Part shown: one piece after another, positions 47,344 to 57,061 of the stretch
Numbering within the stretch: position 1 is the first letter of the stretch
Layout of the letters: the number at the start of each line of letters is the position of its first letter
DNA from: Nitrosospira sp.
GTDB taxonomy: Bacteria; Pseudomonadota; Gammaproteobacteria; Burkholderiales; Nitrosomonadaceae
Assembly: GCA_026399575.1 (NCBI GenBank)
Contig: JAPLQS010000011.1
Span: forward strand, 1 to 64,000
Reading direction: 5' to 3'
Length of the DNA stretch: 64,000 bases
Position numbers and translations under genes: made by a program
Notes under the pieces: model-generated
Databases searched by the model: none
The model's input: only the letters and a program-made list of their open reading frames with translations
Told to the model about the DNA's origin: nothing

Positions 47344-48342
47344 TTGCATAACCGCGTGACTTCTCCCAGATATCCCTTGCCGTACCTGTTCCTCTTTCTG
47401 CTGCTCGCGGCAGGCAGCCTGTTTGCCGGATTGCTGTTCGGCAGCGTGAATCTCCCCGTTTCCGCCATTGCTCAGGCGCTGTTGTCACCGACCGATGACA
47501 CCACCAGCCAAGTTGTCTGGCAGTTGCGCCTGCCGCGCGTGCTGGCGGCGTTTGCCTGCGGCGGTTTGCTGGCGCTGGCAGGTGCGTTGTTGCAGGTACT
47601 GCTGCGCAATCCGCTGGCCGACCCCTATATTCTCGGGGTGTCGGGGGGCGCAGCAGTGGGCGCGCTTACCGCCATGCTGCTGGGATGGGGGTTGGTGCTG
47701 GTCAATCTGACATCGCTGGCGGGTGCATTGGCTGCGATTGCCGTCGTGTTCGGTTTGAGCTTTCGCAGCGGCGACTGGAATCTCTACCGGCTGCTGCTGA
47801 CCGGGGTGGTGTTGTCCGCCGGTTGCGCTGCGCTGACTACCTTGATCCTGACCCTGGCGCCAGCCAGCGACGTGAAAGGCATGTTGTTCTGGTTGATGGG
47901 TGATATGTCACGTGCGACCGGCGGAGAGGGGCTGTCATCTGCATGGATGACACTGGTTATCGTGGCCGCCATCAGCATGACATTTTCCGGCAGCCTCAAT
48001 GTCCTCAGCCTCGGCCAGATGAAGGCTAAAACCCTTGGGGTGGCGGTGCTGCCATTGCAAGTGGGAATTTACTTCGGCGCGGCATTGGCTACCGTAGCGG
48101 CGCTGATGCTGGCGGGTGTCATCGGCTTCGTCGGCTTGATCATTCCCCATGTCATCCGCTTGCTGGGAATCAACGACTATCGCTGGCTGCTGCCTTTGGC
48201 CATGCTGTTGGGGGGCAGTTTTCTCACGCTGGCGGATACGCTGGCGCGAACCCTGTGGGCGCCCCAGCAACTGCCGGTGGGAGTATTGACTGCGCTGCTG
48301 GGCGTGCCGCTGTTATTGTTGCTGCTATCAAGAAAGCGGTAA
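47344..48342 (+). CDS. FecCD/BtuC-family ABC transporter permease
   Basis: A 332-residue permease with about nine to ten transmembrane segments. Typical segments are LRLPRVLAAFACGGLLALAGALLQ, seen as RLPRVLAAFACGG and LALAGALLQ, then NPLADPYILGVSGGAA and GFVGLIIPHVIRLL. The family imports cobalamin, haem or ferric siderophores. The start is uncertain (TTG at 47344; no clear binding site). The partner ATPase and binding protein are not adjacent: the next gene is a GNAT on the other strand overlapping its last bases, so a transport operon may have been cut here. Confidence 0.88.
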   Translation: MHNRVTSPRYPLPYLFLFLLLAAGSLFAGLLFGSVNLPVSAIAQALLSPTDDTTSQVVWQLRLPRVLAAFACGGLLALAGALLQVLLRNPLADPYILGVSGGAAVGALTAMLLGWGLVLVNLTSLAGALAAIAVVFGLSFRSGDWNLYRLLLTGVVLSAGCAALTTLILTLAPASDVKGMLFWLMGDMSRATGGEGLSSAWMTLVIVAAISMTFSGSLNVLSLGQMKAKTLGVAVLPLQVGIYFGAALATVAALMLAGVIGFVGLIIPHVIRLLGINDYRWLLPLAMLLGGSFLTLADTLARTLWAPQQLPVGVLTALLGVPLLLLLLSRKR

Positions 48343-48900
48343 TTGAACAGGGTGTAATCCTGACTGGTGAAATTCTGATCCTGACCGCTTTTCCAAGACC
48401 TCGATTTTGAGATCATCATGTTTTGGGGTGCCAGCACCTGCCAACAGCGAATAATCCATTACGGAGCCTGTTCGCTGATAGCCACGCCGCAGATAGAAGG
48501 AAATAAGTTCACTTCTTGAGGATACAACGACGAGAATGAATTTCTCGGCGCCGAAATTTTCGCTTGCGTACCACTCGGCATGGGCGAGCAACTGTTTTCC
48601 TATCCCCATCCCTTGAAGAATTGGATCAACTGCGAACAATCCAATATAGCTATTGCTGGCGGCTTTTTCGATGTGAACACAAGCCGCAATCTCAGAGTCT
48701 TTGAGGCCAACAAGAATAATGGAATCCGGTTTTGACATTATTTCCGCAACTTGATTGATGTTTATTCTGTTTCCAGACACCAAATCGGATTCATGCGTCC
48801 AGCCGGACGCACCTGGTTCCGGGCGATATGCCTTGTTGACGAGATTGGCTATTGCCTCGGCATCTGGCTTATTGGCTGCGCGGAATATATCAATGCTCAT
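48328..48900 (-). CDS. GNAT-family N-acetyltransferase
   Basis: A 190-residue acetyltransferase starting at the ATG at 48898-48900 (MSIDIFRAANKPDAEAIANLV). The acetyl-CoA-binding loop is FAVDPILQGMGIGKQLL, followed by FYLRRGYQRTG. A longer frame reaching 49206 runs antisense to the toxin gene and is not used. Its 3' end overlaps the permease by 15 bases. Substrate is unknown. Direct repeat 48931-48957 lies just upstream, so its promoter region may derive from the inserted element. Confidence 0.82.
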   Translation of the reverse strand: MSIDIFRAANKPDAEAIANLVNKAYRPEPGASGWTHESDLVSGNRININQVAEIMSKPDSIILVGLKDSEIAACVHIEKAASNSYIGLFAVDPILQGMGIGKQLLAHAEWYASENFGAEKFILVVVSSRSELISFYLRRGYQRTGSVMDYSLLAGAGTPKHDDLKIEVLEKRSGSEFHQSGLHPVQLPLS

Positions 48901-48930
48901 GTCTGGGGTCGAGGCCGAACGAGGTCGTAG

Positions 48931-48957
48931 ATATAAGTCGTGTCTGACCCTATTTCT
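48931..48957. repeat. 27-bp direct repeat, copy 1, bordering the toxin-antitoxin module
   Basis: Contains GTCTGACCCTATTTCT at 48942-48957. It matches 49601-49627 at 25 of 27 positions in the same orientation, 670 bp apart. The toxin and antitoxin genes lie exactly between the copies. Confidence 0.8.
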
Positions 48958-48985
48958 GCTATCGCTAATCGAAAGACACGGCGTA

Positions 48986-49279
48986 CTATTTCCGTTGCGC
49001 CCAGTAGCCAGGACGCCGCCTGTGATGTGCCACGGCGAGAATTCGAAGCTCTTCTGCGGTGACCTGATAAATGATGCTATATGGGAATCGGCGGAGAATA
49101 TATCGCCGACGAGTGCTACGAAACATAGCGCCGAGCAGAGGGTTGTCCAGTACGAGATAGGCCGTTCGTTCAAACTCAGCCACAAACGCGAGACCAAGCT
49201 CGACATTCGCCTTCAGCGTATAAAACGCTGCCGCGTCGTGCAGTTCGGCGAGCGCCGGTGGAGTAACAACGAGTTTCAC
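48986..49279 (-). CDS. RelE/ParE-family toxin
   Basis: A 97-residue toxin: LVVTPPALAELHDAAAFY at the N-terminus, the basic FRSTRRRYILRRFPYSIIY strand and the C-terminal VAHHRRRPGYW, which is the usual ParE/RelE ending. ParE members poison DNA gyrase and RelE members cleave mRNA; the YILRRFPYSIIY pattern fits ParE better. Its start overlaps the antitoxin stop by four bases (ATGA), as is normal for type II modules. Confidence 0.9.
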   Translation of the reverse strand: MKLVVTPPALAELHDAAAFYTLKANVELGLAFVAEFERTAYLVLDNPLLGAMFRSTRRRYILRRFPYSIIYQVTAEELRILAVAHHRRRPGYWAQRK

Positions 49280-49500
49280 TTCAGTGCGGCACGAACCTGG
49301 GCCAGAGCGTCAGCAATCGGAATGACTTGTACCGTTCCACTTTCGATGTCAGCAATTCTGCGCTCGGTTTCGGCGGCCCACGCTTCCTCAATCTCGGTAT
49401 CTTCATCGAGACTAGCGAGCAATAGCTGGGCGAAAGCGGCACGTTCACCAGCAGTTAGTTTCAGGGCTTCGGCTTCGAGCAATTCTAGTTGATTTCCCAT
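49276..49500 (-). CDS. Addiction-module antitoxin (TIGR02574-type component)
   Basis: A 74-residue protein starting at the ATG at 49498-49500 (MGNQLELLEAEALKLTAGER). It has the pattern ALKLTAGERAAFAQLLLASLDED followed by EEAWAAETERRIADIESG, known for the small proteins that pair with ParE-like toxins. A longer frame to 49593 is possible but lacks support. Toxin and antitoxin are coupled by a four-base overlap, antitoxin first. Confidence 0.88.
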   Translation of the reverse strand: MGNQLELLEAEALKLTAGERAAFAQLLLASLDEDTEIEEAWAAETERRIADIESGTVQVIPIADALAQVRAALK

Positions 49501-49600
49501 GGCTAATGCCTCCGTAAAAATAATAAGAATTGTACCGCGAGTTTGGTGCCGAGTGATGAGGAGATGCCCAACGAATGAAATGGACTCTCCCACCCAGAAT

Positions 49601-49627
49601 ATATAAATCGAGTCTGACCCTATTTCT
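49601..49627. repeat. 27-bp direct repeat, copy 2, bordering the toxin-antitoxin module
   Basis: Same sequence as 48931-48957 with two mismatches. It ends nine bases before the stop codon of the HEPN gene, so the repeat separates the toxin-antitoxin module from the HEPN gene. Confidence 0.8.
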
Positions 49628-49635
49628 ATTTTGCT

Positions 49636-50313
49636 TCACTCATCTAGCAGGATGTCAACAATGCACGTATAAAACCTAACGGTTTGCTCTATTGCACCGA
49701 ATTTTAGATTAATACTTTGTGGACAATCGTATTTGTATAGCTCTTTAAGTTTTTTAACATCGTTTTCAAGATAATGAGGGGTTTTACTGACACCATGCAC
49801 TATCGCGTTCCTTCTAGAATAAAGCCAGTCTGCATACCCACAAACAGAATGCGGTATGTTAACTTTAGTGATGTTTGAGCTTTGTACTATATTGCCGTTG
49901 CCGGGCTGGACTTGGGGTTTTAATTTGGAATATTCCAACTTGTCAAATAGCTTTAGCAAAAACTGCAACTTTTGAGAGTGGCGCTTTCTTAGAATTGAAT
50001 TTCTTATTGCTGCTTTCAAGCGCTCATCAATCGCGTCTTGGACGCTATCAGTATCCATGAGTAATTTTAAGAGATAATGCTCACTCACTGTCTCTGTTAG
50101 AGATGGCGATATCGCTTCAATCACAAACTCTGACCTGCAATTAGCTAATATCGCGGTATCAACCATCACATCAAACCTATCCACAAGATTTGTATAAACC
50201 AATTTTTGGACATGCTTTCTACTGTTATCGTTAAGCCCCTTAATTTCAATAACTGAAGGAGTTATTTGGGTATCAACGTAATTTTTGAATGCATCAATCC
50301 TCGATGTGTCCAT
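49636..50313 (-). CDS. HEPN-domain-like protein, possible RNase
   Basis: A 225-residue all-helical-looking protein that I do not recognise as a named family. Near the C-terminus it has RRNAIVHG, where R168-N-A-I-V-H173 fits the HEPN catalytic pattern R(N/D/H)xxxH found in RNases of toxin-antitoxin, abortive-infection and CRISPR systems. No nucleotidyltransferase (MNT) partner is adjacent. Its DNA is visibly more AT-rich than its neighbours, which suggests recent transfer. It could be a stand-alone defence protein or a HEPN-fold protein of other function. Confidence 0.6.
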   Translation of the reverse strand: MDTSRIDAFKNYVDTQITPSVIEIKGLNDNSRKHVQKLVYTNLVDRFDVMVDTAILANCRSEFVIEAISPSLTETVSEHYLLKLLMDTDSVQDAIDERLKAAIRNSILRKRHSQKLQFLLKLFDKLEYSKLKPQVQPGNGNIVQSSNITKVNIPHSVCGYADWLYSRRNAIVHGVSKTPHYLENDVKKLKELYKYDCPQSINLKFGAIEQTVRFYTCIVDILLDE

Positions 50314-50460
50314 ATGTGATCCTATGCTTATTTTAGGTGGCTAACGTAATATATACGACATCAATTGTTCAATAATCCATTGCATGTGTCGCATAATCTC
50401 AATTGAAATAGACTATCGTATTGCCCAGACTGGTCAAAGGGTAAAGCAAAGGGGCGGGTC

Positions 50461-50571
50461 GTGCAAACAAATGCGACATCAACGCCAGGCAGGAAGTTAC
50501 TGGCTCAGGTGCGCGACAAGATACGTTTCAAACGCGATAGCTTAAGCACGGGAAACATCTGTTTACTCTGA
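50461..50571 (+). pseudogene. Integron-integrase-like N-terminal fragment
   Basis: The frame from GTG at 50461 to TGA at 50571 reads 36 residues, including KLLAQVRDKIRFKRDSLST. From recall this matches the N-terminus of integron integrases and related tyrosine recombinases (KLLDQVRxRIRxKHYSIRTE). After this point the similarity stops and a stop codon follows, so only a truncated remnant is left. It lies in the 317-base gap between the HEPN gene and ubiC; the rest of that gap shows nothing recognisable. I see no convincing attC sites nearby. Confidence 0.55.
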
Positions 50572-50630
50572 AAAGAGATTCAGCCGCACCGGGTTATACG
50601 GCATAATTCTTCCTTTTTCATTCCGTCGCG

Positions 50631-51176
50631 ATGAATGCTGCCCGGCTGGCCTGGTCTCCTGCACCGTCTTCCATCACACCGCGTGCCCGTGATTGGCTGC
50701 AGAACCGTGGCTCCCTTACCCGCCTGATTCAGCAGCGCTGCAGCAATTTTCGCGTCAAGCCGGTATCCCAGTCGCTGGCGACGGTATGCGGGGACGAGCT
50801 TGTCGTCATGGGTTTACGCCGCAGCGAGTTGGCGCTGGTGCGGGAGGTGTATCTGTATTGCGGCAACACACCGGTGGTTTTTGCGCATTCGGTTGTGGCC
50901 CGGAAAAATCTGCGCGGCGCATGGCGTGGATTGAGCGGCCTCGGCAACCGGTCGTTGGGTACGGTGCTGTTTACCAACCCGGTGGTCAAACGCACGCCGC
51001 TGCGATTCAAGAAACTGAATGCGGGCCATCCGCTTTTCCGCCGCGCCTGCAGAGGCTTGCCGGCGACGACGGTAGTGCCGTCCAGCCTGTGGGCGCGCCG
51101 CTCCCTGTTCACTCTGCACGGACAGTCCATCCTGGTTACCGAAGTGTTTCTTCCCGCCATTCTGGATTTAACCTAG
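50631..51176 (+). CDS. ubiC: Chorismate pyruvate-lyase
   Basis: Makes 4-hydroxybenzoate and pyruvate from chorismate, the entry to ubiquinone ring synthesis. The 181-residue protein has [14 protein letters not shown], the active-site region [19 protein letters not shown] and the C-terminal FLPAI. Its TAG overlaps the GTG of ubiA (TAGTG), so ubiCAD is one coupled operon. Confidence 0.93.
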   Translation: MNAARLAWSPAPSSITPRARDWLQNRGSLTRLIQQRCSNFRVKPVSQSLATVCGDELVVMGLRRSELALVREVYLYCGNTPVVFAHSVVARKNLRGAWRGLSGLGNRSLGTVLFTNPVVKRTPLRFKKLNAGHPLFRRACRGLPATTVVPSSLWARRSLFTLHGQSILVTEVFLPAILDLT

Positions 51177-52048
51177 TGATTCTTGCGCAACGCCTTGATC
51201 ATTACCGCAAACTGATGCGGCTGGACAAGCCCATCGGCATCCTGCTGCTGCTGTGGCCGACATTGTGGGGCCTGTGGCTGGCCGCCGGGGGTGTGCCCAA
51301 CATCAACATCCTGGTGATATTCGTGCTGGGTACGGTGCTGATGCGCTCCGCCGGTTGTGTGGTCAACGACTATGCCGACCGCAAAATCGACCCGCATGTC
51401 ACACGTACCAAGAACCGTCCGCTGGCGACCGGGGTGGTGAGCAGCAAAGAAGCGCTGCTGCTGGCAGCGGGCCTGAGTCTGTGCGCGTTTCTGCTGATAC
51501 TGCCGCTGAACCGGCTCACGCTCGTGTTGGCGGTGTTTGCACTGTTTCTTGCCGCCAGCTACCCGTTTACCAAGCGCTTCTTCGCCATGCCGCAAGCCTA
51601 TCTTGGCGTTGCCTTCAGTTTCGGCATCCCGATGGCGTTCGCCGCGCAGACCGGCGAACTGCCATCGCTGGTCTGGCTGCTGATGGCAGCGAACCTGCTG
51701 TGGGTGGTCGCTTACGACACCGAGTATGCGATGGTGGATAGAGCCGACGATCTCAAGATAGGCATCAAGACTTCCGCGATCACGTTCGGGCGTTTCGATG
51801 TGGCCGGGATCATGCTGTGCCATGCGCTTTTTCTCGGTATCATGCTCGGCATCGGGCTGATGCAGAAACTTGGCATCGCGTATTATGCCGGTCTGATTGC
51901 GGCAGCGGGTTTGATTGCTTACCAGTATCGGTTGATACATGAGCGCGATCCGGCGTGCTGTTTCAAGGCTTTTTTACACAACAACTGGGTGGGCGCGGTG
52001 GTGTTTGCCGGCATTGCGCTCGATTACCTGCTAGGGACAACTTTATAA
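51176..52048 (+). CDS. ubiA: 4-hydroxybenzoate octaprenyltransferase
   Basis: A membrane prenyltransferase that attaches the polyprenyl tail to 4-hydroxybenzoate. The 290-residue protein has about eight transmembrane segments, the first aspartate motif [20 protein letters not shown] and the second [21 protein letters not shown] (each shown here in part: [21 protein letters not shown]). The GTG start overlaps the ubiC stop by one base. A longer frame beginning at 50693 merely shadows ubiC. Confidence 0.94.
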   Translation: MILAQRLDHYRKLMRLDKPIGILLLLWPTLWGLWLAAGGVPNINILVIFVLGTVLMRSAGCVVNDYADRKIDPHVTRTKNRPLATGVVSSKEALLLAAGLSLCAFLLILPLNRLTLVLAVFALFLAASYPFTKRFFAMPQAYLGVAFSFGIPMAFAAQTGELPSLVWLLMAANLLWVVAYDTEYAMVDRADDLKIGIKTSAITFGRFDVAGIMLCHALFLGIMLGIGLMQKLGIAYYAGLIAAAGLIAYQYRLIHERDPACCFKAFLHNNWVGAVVFAGIALDYLLGTTL

Positions 52049-52061
52049 GTGCGCCACTACC

Positions 52062-53525
52062 ATGAAATATAAAGACCTGCGGGATTTTGTCGCGCAACTG
52101 GAAAGCCAGGGCGAACTGAAGCGCATTACCACCGAGATCGACCCGCGTCTGGAGATGACCGAAATCTGCGACCGGGTGTTGAAGGGTGGCGGTCCTGCCA
52201 TTCTGTTCGAGCATCCCAAGGGGCATACCATACCCGTGCTCGGAAATTTGTTCGGTACCCCGCGGCGGGTGGCGATGGGCATGGGACAGGAGTCGGTGGC
52301 AGCATTGCGGGGAGTGGGCGAGCTGCTCGCTGCGCTGAAAGAGCCCGAGCCGCCCAAGGGTTTGAAAGATGCATGGGAAAAATTCCCGGTGCTGAAGCAG
52401 GTGCTCAACATGGCGCCCAAAGTGGTTTCGAGTGCGCCGTGCCAGGAAATCGTGTGGGAAGGCAAGGATGTGGATCTCGGCAGGTTGCCAATCCAGACCT
52501 GCTGGCCGGGAGACGCCGGTCCGCTGATCACCTGGGGATTGACCGTCACCCGGGGGCCGCACAAGACCCGGCAGAATCTGGGCATATACCGGCAGCAGGT
52601 GATTGCGCCCAACAAAATCATCATGCGCTGGCTGGCCCACCGTGGCGGGGCGCTGGATTTCCGTGATTTCTGTCTCGCCCATCCGGGACAGCCTTATCCG
52701 CTGGCGATAGCGCTGGGAGCAGATCCGGCGACCATACTCGGCGCGGTCACCCCGGTGCCGGACAGCCTCAGCGAATACCAGTTTGCCGGTCTGCTGCGCG
52801 GCGCCAAAACCGAAATCATCAAGTGCCTGAGCCATGACCTGCAGGTTCCGGCGAGCGCGGAAATTGTGCTGGAAGGATATATTCATCCGGACGAAACAGC
52901 GCTCGAAGGCCCGTTCGGTGATCACACCGGTTATTACAACGAGCAGGAGACCTTTCCGGTATTCACCATTGAACGCATCACCATGCGGCGCAATCCGATT
53001 TTTCATTCCACTTACACCGGCAAGCCGCCAGACGAGCCGGCGATACTCGGCGTGGCGCTGAACGAAGTGTTCGTGCCGCTGCTGCAGAAACAGTTTCCCG
53101 AGATCGCCGATTTTTACTTGCCGCCGGAAGGCTGCTCCTATCGCATGGCGGTGGTGAGCATGAAAAAGCAGTATGCCGGGCATGCCAAGCGCGTGATGTT
53201 CGGCGTGTGGAGTTTCCTGCGCCAGTTCATGTACACCAAATTCATCATCGTCACCGATGACGACGTGAATATCCGCGACTGGAAGGAAGTGATCTGGGCC
53301 GTCACCACGCGCGTCGATCCCGCGCGCGATACGCTGATCGTGGAAAACACGCCGATAGATTATCTCGATTTCGCCAGCCCGGTATCGGGTCTGGGCGGGA
53401 AAATGGGCCTGGACGCCACCAACAAATGGCCGGGAGAAACCACCCGCGCATGGGGCACGCCGATTGCGATGGATGCAGCGGTGAAAGCGCGCGTGGATGA
53501 AATCTGGCGGGATCTGGGGCTTTGA
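52062..53525 (+). CDS. ubiD: 3-polyprenyl-4-hydroxybenzoate decarboxylase
   Basis: Removes the carboxylate of 3-polyprenyl-4-hydroxybenzoate using prenylated FMN. The 487-residue length is standard. Motifs are [35 protein letters not shown] with the acidic catalytic residues and the C-terminal region DATNKWPGE. Third gene of ubiCAD. Its cofactor-supplying partner UbiX is not in the window. Confidence 0.96.
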   Translation: MKYKDLRDFVAQLESQGELKRITTEIDPRLEMTEICDRVLKGGGPAILFEHPKGHTIPVLGNLFGTPRRVAMGMGQESVAALRGVGELLAALKEPEPPKGLKDAWEKFPVLKQVLNMAPKVVSSAPCQEIVWEGKDVDLGRLPIQTCWPGDAGPLITWGLTVTRGPHKTRQNLGIYRQQVIAPNKIIMRWLAHRGGALDFRDFCLAHPGQPYPLAIALGADPATILGAVTPVPDSLSEYQFAGLLRGAKTEIIKCLSHDLQVPASAEIVLEGYIHPDETALEGPFGDHTGYYNEQETFPVFTIERITMRRNPIFHSTYTGKPPDEPAILGVALNEVFVPLLQKQFPEIADFYLPPEGCSYRMAVVSMKKQYAGHAKRVMFGVWSFLRQFMYTKFIIVTDDDVNIRDWKEVIWAVTTRVDPARDTLIVENTPIDYLDFASPVSGLGGKMGLDATNKWPGETTRAWGTPIAMDAAVKARVDEIWRDLGL

Positions 53526-53562
53526 TCGCCCGCTAGTTTTGCTGCAGCTGGAATTCCCGGAA

Positions 53563-55410
53563 CTACTCGACTGTCACTGATTTCGCCAGATTGCGCGGTT
53601 TGTCCACGTCGGTATTTTTTTGCAGGGCGACGTGGTAGGCCAGCAGTTGCAGCGGGATGGTGTGGAGGATGGGGCTGAGCAATCCCGCATGCTCCGGCAG
53701 GCTGATGACGTGCATGCCCTCGCTTTGCTGAATGGTCGAATCGGCGTCAACGAAAACGTAGAGCTCGCCGCCGCGCGCGCGCACTTCCTGCAAATTGGAT
53801 TTGAGTTTTTCCAGCAGCGCGTTGTTGGGAGCGATCGCGACCACCGGCATGTCTTCATCCACCAGTGCCAGCGGACCGTGCTTCAATTCGCCGGCAGCGT
53901 AGGCCTCGGCATGAATGTAGGAAATCTCCTTGAGCTTGAGCGCGCCTTCCATGGCGATGGGATAGTGCATGCCGCGCCCGAGAAACAAGGCGTGGCGCTT
54001 CAGCGCAAATCTTTCAGCCCAGACCTTGACTTGGGGTTCCACCTGCAGCGCGTGCTGCAGCGCGACCGGCAGGCGGCGCAGTGCAGTGATCACTTCGCGT
54101 TCACGCTCGCTCGATAATTTTCCACGCAGTTTCGCCAGTGTCACGGCAAGCAACATCAGTGCCGCCAATTGGGTGGTGAATGCCTTGGTCGAGGCCACGC
54201 CGATTTCCGGCCCGGCGCGGGTGAGGAAGCGCAGGTCGGTTTGCCGAACCAGCGCGCTTTCCGGCACATTGCAGATGGCCAGACTGTGACGGTGTCCCAG
54301 CGACTTGGCATAGCCGAGTGCGGCCAGTGTGTCGGCAGTTTCCCCTGATTGGGAAATCGCCACCACCAGCGTGTTGGGGCTGGCTACCGGGTCACGGTAG
54401 CGGTATTCGCTCGCGATCTCTACGTTGCAGGCCAATCCCGCCATGGATTCCAGCCAGTAACGGGCGACCAGTCCGGCGTGGTAGCTGGTGCCGCAGGCGA
54501 GTATCAGCACGCTGTCGGTATGCTGGAAAATATTTTCCGCCTCGCTGCCAAACAGTTGCGGAGAAATGGAATGGGCATTGAGCACCATTTCCAGCGTATT
54601 CGCCACTGCGCCTGGCTGCTCGAATATTTCCTTCTGCATGAAGTGGGCATAGGGCCCCAGTTCTACTGCAGCATCAGTCAGTTCACTTTCGTGCACAGCG
54701 CGCGTCACTTCCCTGCCTGAGCTATCAGCAAGACAGTTGACGATGCGATAGCCGTCGTAACGCAATTCGGCTACATCACCTTCTTCCAGGTAGATCATGT
54801 GCCTGGTTACCTGCAGCAGCGCAGAAGCATCGGAGGCGGCGTAATTGCCGTGCTCGCTCAGCCCCAGCAACAACGGTGCGCCATTACGGGCAACAATAAT
54901 GCGCTCGGGTCGCGCCTCTTCCATCACCGCGATGGCGTAAGCGCCTTGCAATTCGGCAAGGGAGCAGCACACTGCTGCAAACAGATCAGGGGTCTGCTTG
55001 AGGTTGAATGTGATGAGGTGGGCAATGACTTCGGTGTCGGTGTCGGACAGAAACTCGAAACCCACAGTCTGCAGGCGCTGGCGCAGCGCTTCATGGTTTT
55101 CGATGATGCCGTTATGCACCACTGCAACCTTTGTCACCCCAGTAGAAAAATGCGGGTGAGCATTGCGTTCGGAAGGCGCGCCGTGTGTGGCCCAGCGGGT
55201 GTGGGCGATGCCGACCTCGCCGTGAAACTGCTGTTCATCCGCAAGCTTGCTGAGTTCCGCTACTCGTCCGGTGGTGCGCAATCTGCGCAATCCGCCATCC
55301 ACCAGCGCGATTCCGGCAGAGTCGTAACCGCGGTATTCGAGGCGACGCAGACCTTCCAGCAGGGCGGGGACAACATCATGTCTGGCAATCGCGCCGACTA
55401 TGCCGCACAT
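53563..55410 (-). CDS. glmS: Glutamine-fructose-6-phosphate aminotransferase (isomerising)
   Basis: Makes glucosamine-6-phosphate for peptidoglycan and LPS. The 615-residue protein has the N-terminal nucleophile cysteine (MCGIVGAIA), the glutaminase domain ([13 protein letters not shown]), two SIS domains ([14 protein letters not shown] and [18 protein letters not shown], shown in part) and the C-terminal end NLAKSVTVE. Start at the ATG 55408-55410. It lies 55 bases after glmU on the same strand. I see no glmS ribozyme in that short gap. Confidence 0.97.
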   Translation of the reverse strand: MCGIVGAIARHDVVPALLEGLRRLEYRGYDSAGIALVDGGLRRLRTTGRVAELSKLADEQQFHGEVGIAHTRWATHGAPSERNAHPHFSTGVTKVAVVHNGIIENHEALRQRLQTVGFEFLSDTDTEVIAHLITFNLKQTPDLFAAVCCSLAELQGAYAIAVMEEARPERIIVARNGAPLLLGLSEHGNYAASDASALLQVTRHMIYLEEGDVAELRYDGYRIVNCLADSSGREVTRAVHESELTDAAVELGPYAHFMQKEIFEQPGAVANTLEMVLNAHSISPQLFGSEAENIFQHTDSVLILACGTSYHAGLVARYWLESMAGLACNVEIASEYRYRDPVASPNTLVVAISQSGETADTLAALGYAKSLGHRHSLAICNVPESALVRQTDLRFLTRAGPEIGVASTKAFTTQLAALMLLAVTLAKLRGKLSSEREREVITALRRLPVALQHALQVEPQVKVWAERFALKRHALFLGRGMHYPIAMEGALKLKEISYIHAEAYAAGELKHGPLALVDEDMPVVAIAPNNALLEKLKSNLQEVRARGGELYVFVDADSTIQQSEGMHVISLPEHAGLLSPILHTIPLQLLAYHVALQKNTDVDKPRNLAKSVTVE

Positions 55411-55465
55411 AGGCAAATCCTCCTGGTACTACCTTCTTCGGGATGACAGAGTTGAGAGGATGCCT

Positions 55466-56845
55466 TCATTTTCCACTTTTCGTTTTTTTCACCGGTCGTT
55501 TCCAACCGGCGATGCTCATCTGCTTGGCGCGTGACAGAGTCAGGCTCTGCGGCGGCGTGTTTTTGGTGATGGTCGAACCCGCGCCTATGGTCGTGCCTTT
55601 CGCTACTGTCAGCGGCGCGATCAGCTGGGTATCGGAGCCGATAAATACGTCGTCTTCGATGATGGTCTGATGTTTGTTGGCGCCATCGTAGTTGCAGGTA
55701 ATGGTTCCGGCACCGATGTTGACATTCTTGCCGACGACGGCATCGCCGATGTAACTCAAATGGTTCGCTTTGCTACCGGCGGCGATGCTGCTGTTTTTGA
55801 CTTCGACAAAATTGCCGATATGGACTTCGCTCGCAAGCCGGGTTCCGGGACGAATGCGGGCATAAGGTCCGATGCGGCAGTTTTTCCCGATTTCGGCGTC
55901 TTCGATATGGCTGAAGGGAGCGATCAGCGTTCCTGCTGCAACCTTTACATTTTTTAAAATACTGTGAGCGCCCACTCTCACGTTATCACCTAGTTGCACT
56001 GCACCTTCAAAAATGCAGTTGATGTCGATTGCCACGTCACCGCCGCAGGTAAGCTGGCCGCGAATGTCGATACGCGCCGGATCGGCCAGGGTTACGCCCT
56101 GTTCCAGCAACCTGCTGGCGGATTCGTTTTGATAAATACGTTCAAGTGCTGCCAGTTGTACCTTGCTGTTGATGCCCAGTATTTCCCAGACATGACCCGG
56201 TCGGGCGGCTTCTACTCTGACCCCATCCTTGACCGCCAGCGCCACGATATCGGTGAGGTAATATTCCTTCTGCGCATTCCTGTTCTCCAGTCTGGGCAGC
56301 CAGTCGTGCAGATACTGATTGGGAATTGCCATGATGCCGGTATTGATCTCGCGGATCTGCCGCTGGGCTTTGCTGGCGTCCTTCTCTTCGACAATGGCGG
56401 TGATCTTGTCACCGCTACTGCGCACGATCCTGCCGTAGCCGGAGGGCTCGTCCAGTTCCAGCGTGAGCAGCGCAAGATATTTTGCTGCCGCTGTTGCTAT
56501 CAAACCCTGCAGGGTTTCAACCTTGGTCAGGGGTACATCGCCATACAGCACCAGTGTCACGCCTTTCTTGTCCAGATGCGGCAGCGTTTGCATCAGTGCG
56601 TGGCCTGTGCCCAGTTGCGGCTCCTGTTTTACCCAGATGAGCTTCCTGTCGGCTATCGTCTGCGGCACGGTTTCGCCGCCGTGACCGTATACCACGCAGA
56701 TTTTTTCCGGCACCAGCGCACGCGCCGTGTCGAGCACATGGGAAAGCAGCGGCCTGCCAGCCAGCGGGTGCAGCACTTTGGGCAGTGTCGAGTGCATGCG
56801 CTTGCCGAGTCCGGCGGCGAGAATGACTATGTTCAGTTTGGGCAC
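55466..56845 (-). CDS. glmU: UDP-N-acetylglucosamine pyrophosphorylase / glucosamine-1-phosphate acetyltransferase
   Basis: Bifunctional enzyme giving UDP-GlcNAc. The 459-residue protein has the uridyltransferase motif LAAGLGKRMHS at residues 8-18 and a C-terminal left-handed beta-helix of hexapeptide repeats (HIEDAEIGKNCRIGPYA), with the acetyltransferase KANHLSYIGD region. It forms an operon with glmS, downstream of the ATP synthase terminator. Confidence 0.97.
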   Translation of the reverse strand: MPKLNIVILAAGLGKRMHSTLPKVLHPLAGRPLLSHVLDTARALVPEKICVVYGHGGETVPQTIADRKLIWVKQEPQLGTGHALMQTLPHLDKKGVTLVLYGDVPLTKVETLQGLIATAAAKYLALLTLELDEPSGYGRIVRSSGDKITAIVEEKDASKAQRQIREINTGIMAIPNQYLHDWLPRLENRNAQKEYYLTDIVALAVKDGVRVEAARPGHVWEILGINSKVQLAALERIYQNESASRLLEQGVTLADPARIDIRGQLTCGGDVAIDINCIFEGAVQLGDNVRVGAHSILKNVKVAAGTLIAPFSHIEDAEIGKNCRIGPYARIRPGTRLASEVHIGNFVEVKNSSIAAGSKANHLSYIGDAVVGKNVNIGAGTITCNYDGANKHQTIIEDDVFIGSDTQLIAPLTVAKGTTIGAGSTITKNTPPQSLTLSRAKQMSIAGWKRPVKKTKSGK

Positions 56846-57061
56846 GACAGTGGGGGGTAATCAAGCATTCGTGAAAAGTGTGACAGCAGAAGGTGAGAGC
56901 CTGTTTCTTCCCACAGCGCTTTCAGGCATGGCGTGAGGCACGCTGCAGAATTGGCATGGATGAGTCGGGCGTGTTTGGATGGACATGGCTGGATTCTAGA
57001 GCTTTAGCGGGATAACGGCAACCCACGGAGAATTTGTTCGGCACTCTGGTTCCAGAGAAAG

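Noticed and set aside
48328-49206. A 292-codon version of the GNAT gene
   Set aside because: The extra N-terminal part runs antisense to the toxin gene and has no GNAT features; the ATG at 48900 gives a normal protein.
49674-49680. ACCTAAC as an attC core site of an integron cassette
   Set aside because: It lies inside the HEPN coding sequence, not after its stop, and no matching GTTRRRY partner was found.
50693-52048. A 451-codon version of UbiA
   Set aside because: The extension is ubiC read in another frame; the GTG at 51176 matches the family start and overlaps the ubiC stop.
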